Below are positions 31,429-32,979 of a DNA stretch of 32,979 nucleotides, piece after piece. Made by a program: the position numbers and the translations under genes. Source of the DNA: an uncultured Bacteroidota bacterium (GTDB lineage Bacteria > Bacteroidota > Bacteroidia > Flavobacteriales_D > Crocinitomicaceae); assembly GCA_937899625.1 (NCBI GenBank), contig CALCCB010000077.1, positions 1-32,979 on the forward strand, read 5' to 3'. The notes beneath the pieces were generated by a model, which saw only the letters and a list, made by a program, of their open reading frames with translations, made no database searches and was not told the origin of the DNA. How positions within the stretch are numbered: the stretch's first letter is position 1; every line of letters starts with the position of its first letter.

Positions 31429-31459
31429 TTGTTAGGTCTACCTAACTTTATTATTTTTA
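31429..31459 (+). promoter_or_regulatory. promoter of the TonB-dependent receptor
   Basis: TTG (31429-31431), 20 nt and TATTTTTA (31452-31459) match the Bacteroidetes consensus except for the last base. The box ends 13 nt before the ATG at 31473. Its spacer contains the palindrome at 31431-31446, so a bound repressor would block the promoter. Confidence 0.6.
31431..31446. promoter_or_regulatory. candidate operator of the DtxR-type regulator
   Basis: GTTAGGT-CT-ACCTAAC is a perfect palindrome with 7-bp arms. The half-site TTAGGT matches the DtxR half-site core (TTAGGTTAG...CTAACCTAA is the known DtxR consensus), here in a shorter form. It lies between the divergent DtxR-type gene and the TonB receptor and overlaps the receptor promoter. 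Binding by this regulator is inferred. Confidence 0.65.
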
Positions 31460-31472
31460 CACTCCAAACTAT

Positions 31473-32979
31473 ATGAAATACTTCCTTCAACTCATTTTAG
31501 TACTGTCCTGTTTCGTTTCAACAGGTCAAAATGAATTTACTTTTTATATCAAAGGATCTATAGGCCCAATTGAAGGAGCAACCATTCAAATAAAAGGTAA
31601 AAGTGAGATCTACTATTCGGATGCATCAGGTAAAATAAGCATACTAACAAGCACTGACAGCATACAATTCAGAGTTTATTTTTTTGGATACAAGCGACAA
31701 GACCACCTTATTTCTACAAAAGAGAAAAAGGAAATGACTCTATTTTTGACTCCCGAACTTCAAGAGATGGAAGAGGTAGTGATCAGTGGAACCTTGAATG
31801 AAATAAGTCGCTTAAAAACCTTAACTCCCATTGAAGTTTACAATAACTCCTTCATTGAAAAATCGAGGTCTCCTACAATTTTTGAGGCTCTTGGAAAAAT
31901 TAGTGGTATTCGACCTCAGGTTAATTGTAATATCTGTAATACTGGAGATATACACATCAATGGTTTAGAAGGTCCATACACTATGATCCTGATCAACGGC
32001 ATGCCGATTGTTGGTAGTCTTTCAAGCGTATATGGATTGCAAGGAATTCCGAATGGAATGATCGAAAGAATCGAAGTCATTCGAGGACCTTCTTCTGTTC
32101 TATACGGTAGTGAAGCTATCGGAGGTATTATCAACGTGATCACAAAAACTTCGTTACCCGGAAATAGAGTTTACGTTGAATCTTTCCTTTCTAGTATGCT
32201 TGAGAGCAATACTGACCTCGGGATACAATATGGAAAGAAAAAAAATGCGCTGTTGGGCCTGAATATTTTCCATTATAATTTTCCGATCGATCAGAACAAT
32301 GACGGTTTCACAGACCTGTCTATTCAAAAAAGAATTTCACTTTTTCAATCCTTTAATTTTCAAAAGGTCAAGTTGATGGCACGATATGCCTACGAAGATC
32401 GTTGGGGAGGGCAAATGAACTGGACTCCAGAATTTCGGGGCGGCGACTCTATCTATGGTGAAAGCATTTACACCAGTCGTTTCGAATTGATTGGTCAGTA
32501 TAAAATTTCGACTAAATTCAACTATCAACTTTCATACACCGATCATTCTCAAGACAGTTACTACGGTACAAATCCCTTTAAAGCGAATCAAAGGGTATTT
32601 TTCAATCAACTTGTGCATCATCTGAAAGTTGGAAAGCTTTCTTCGGTTTCAGGCGTTACTGCCCGAGTAACGTATTACAACGATGGAACAGTAGCGACCA
32701 GTGAAGAAATGGGATATCAACCAATCACTTTGCTTCCAGGCATATTTTCTCAAGGTGAAATTTCATTGAAAGAAAAGACCGCCCTTTTATTAGGCGCTCG
32801 AATTGATCATTCAAATATACATGGCATTATATTCTCACCACGTGCTGGATTCAAGTACGACATCAGCAGATTTCACTTATTGAGACTGAACGCCGGAACG
32901 GGATACCGAGTGGTAAATGTATTCTCGGAAGACCATGCTGCACTAACTGGTGCACGAACAACAATAATTGAAGGAGATA
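31473..32979 (+). CDS. TonB-dependent outer-membrane receptor, C-terminus missing
   Basis: The frame is open from an ATG at 31473 to the right edge (about 502 codons). A signal peptide (MKYFLQLILVLSCFVSTGQ) is followed by a carboxypeptidase-regulatory-like beta domain (about 20-100, FYIKGSIGPIEGATIQIKGK) and a TonB plug. The plug contains VNCNICNTGDIHINGLEG, the segment TMILINGMPIVG, and the signature IERIEVIRGPSSVLYGSEAI followed by GGIINVITK. Beta-barrel strands follow up to the edge. Such receptors use TonB-ExbBD energy to import siderophores, metal complexes or other ligands. A Cys pair (C-x2-C) lies in the plug loop. The DtxR-like operator in its promoter suggests a metal-linked ligand, but the ligand is not known. 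Confidence 0.92.
   Translation, partial: MKYFLQLILVLSCFVSTGQNEFTFYIKGSIGPIEGATIQIKGKSEIYYSDASGKISILTSTDSIQFRVYFFGYKRQDHLISTKEKKEMTLFLTPELQEMEEVVISGTLNEISRLKTLTPIEVYNNSFIEKSRSPTIFEALGKISGIRPQVNCNICNTGDIHINGLEGPYTMILINGMPIVGSLSSVYGLQGIPNGMIERIEVIRGPSSVLYGSEAIGGIINVITKTSLPGNRVYVESFLSSMLESNTDLGIQYGKKKNALLGLNIFHYNFPIDQNNDGFTDLSIQKRISLFQSFNFQKVKLMARYAYEDRWGGQMNWTPEFRGGDSIYGESIYTSRFELIGQYKISTKFNYQLSYTDHSQDSYYGTNPFKANQRVFFNQLVHHLKVGKLSSVSGVTARVTYYNDGTVATSEEMGYQPITLLPGIFSQGEISLKEKTALLLGARIDHSNIHGIIFSPRAGFKYDISRFHLLRLNAGTGYRVVNVFSEDHAALTGARTTIIEGD

Noticed and set aside
1-32979. tRNA genes, rRNA, CRISPR arrays, IS elements or phage genes
   Set aside because: I looked for cloverleaf-like segments, repeat-spacer arrays, transposase or integrase motifs and terminal repeats in the spacers and found none I could support.

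Overview
The window looks like chromosomal DNA of a member of the Bacteroidota, probably a Flavobacteriales relative. The evidence is AT-rich DNA, two secreted proteins with type IX secretion (T9SS) C-terminal sorting tails, a fused SecDF, a fused alpha/beta E1 dehydrogenase, a CarB without the C-terminal MGS domain, DUF4834 and DUF4476 proteins, and several promoters of the Bacteroidetes type (TTG, about 20 nt, TAnnTTTG). I see no rRNA or tRNA gene, CRISPR array, insertion sequence, integrase or phage gene. No stretch over 300 bases lacks a gene.

Layout. 1-5273 (minus): carB, a small DUF4834 membrane protein and a YfhO-family membrane protein cut by the left edge. 5531-7677 (plus): alpha/beta hydrolase, PyrR-like phosphoribosyltransferase and murQ, the last with a one-base frameshift, followed by a hairpin terminator. 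7711-11441 (minus): a DUF4476 protein, then a secreted multicopper oxidase with a T9SS tail. 11572-12942 (plus): an exonuclease/GIY-YIG fusion that converges on secDF (13107-16082, minus) across a strong bidirectional terminator. 16220-20304 (minus): five tightly packed genes, namely GT2 glycosyltransferase, HAD phosphatase, YwqK/MORN-like protein, lipoprotein and GT4 glycosyltransferase (also frameshifted); this looks like a cell-envelope glycan operon. 20357-22803 (minus): a T9SS choice-of-anchor B protein preceded by a 33-residue membrane micro-ORF. 22918-25938 (plus): fused E1 2-oxoacid dehydrogenase, terminator and a thioredoxin-fold protein. 25933-27777 (minus): rpsP-rimM-trmN. 27913-30692 (plus): S9 peptidase and GNAT acetyltransferase. 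30689-31396 (minus): a DtxR/MntR-type regulator, divergent from a TonB-dependent receptor that runs off the right edge.

Most of the window is housekeeping and envelope biology. The most informative spots are: (i) a perfect palindrome in the spacer of the TonB-receptor promoter, next to the DtxR-type gene, which reads as a self-contained metal-uptake switch; (ii) two independent one-G contractions that break murQ and the GT4 gene, either sequencing or assembly errors or real decay; and (iii) the unannotated membrane micro-ORF at 22702-22803. I found no clearly new multi-gene system.
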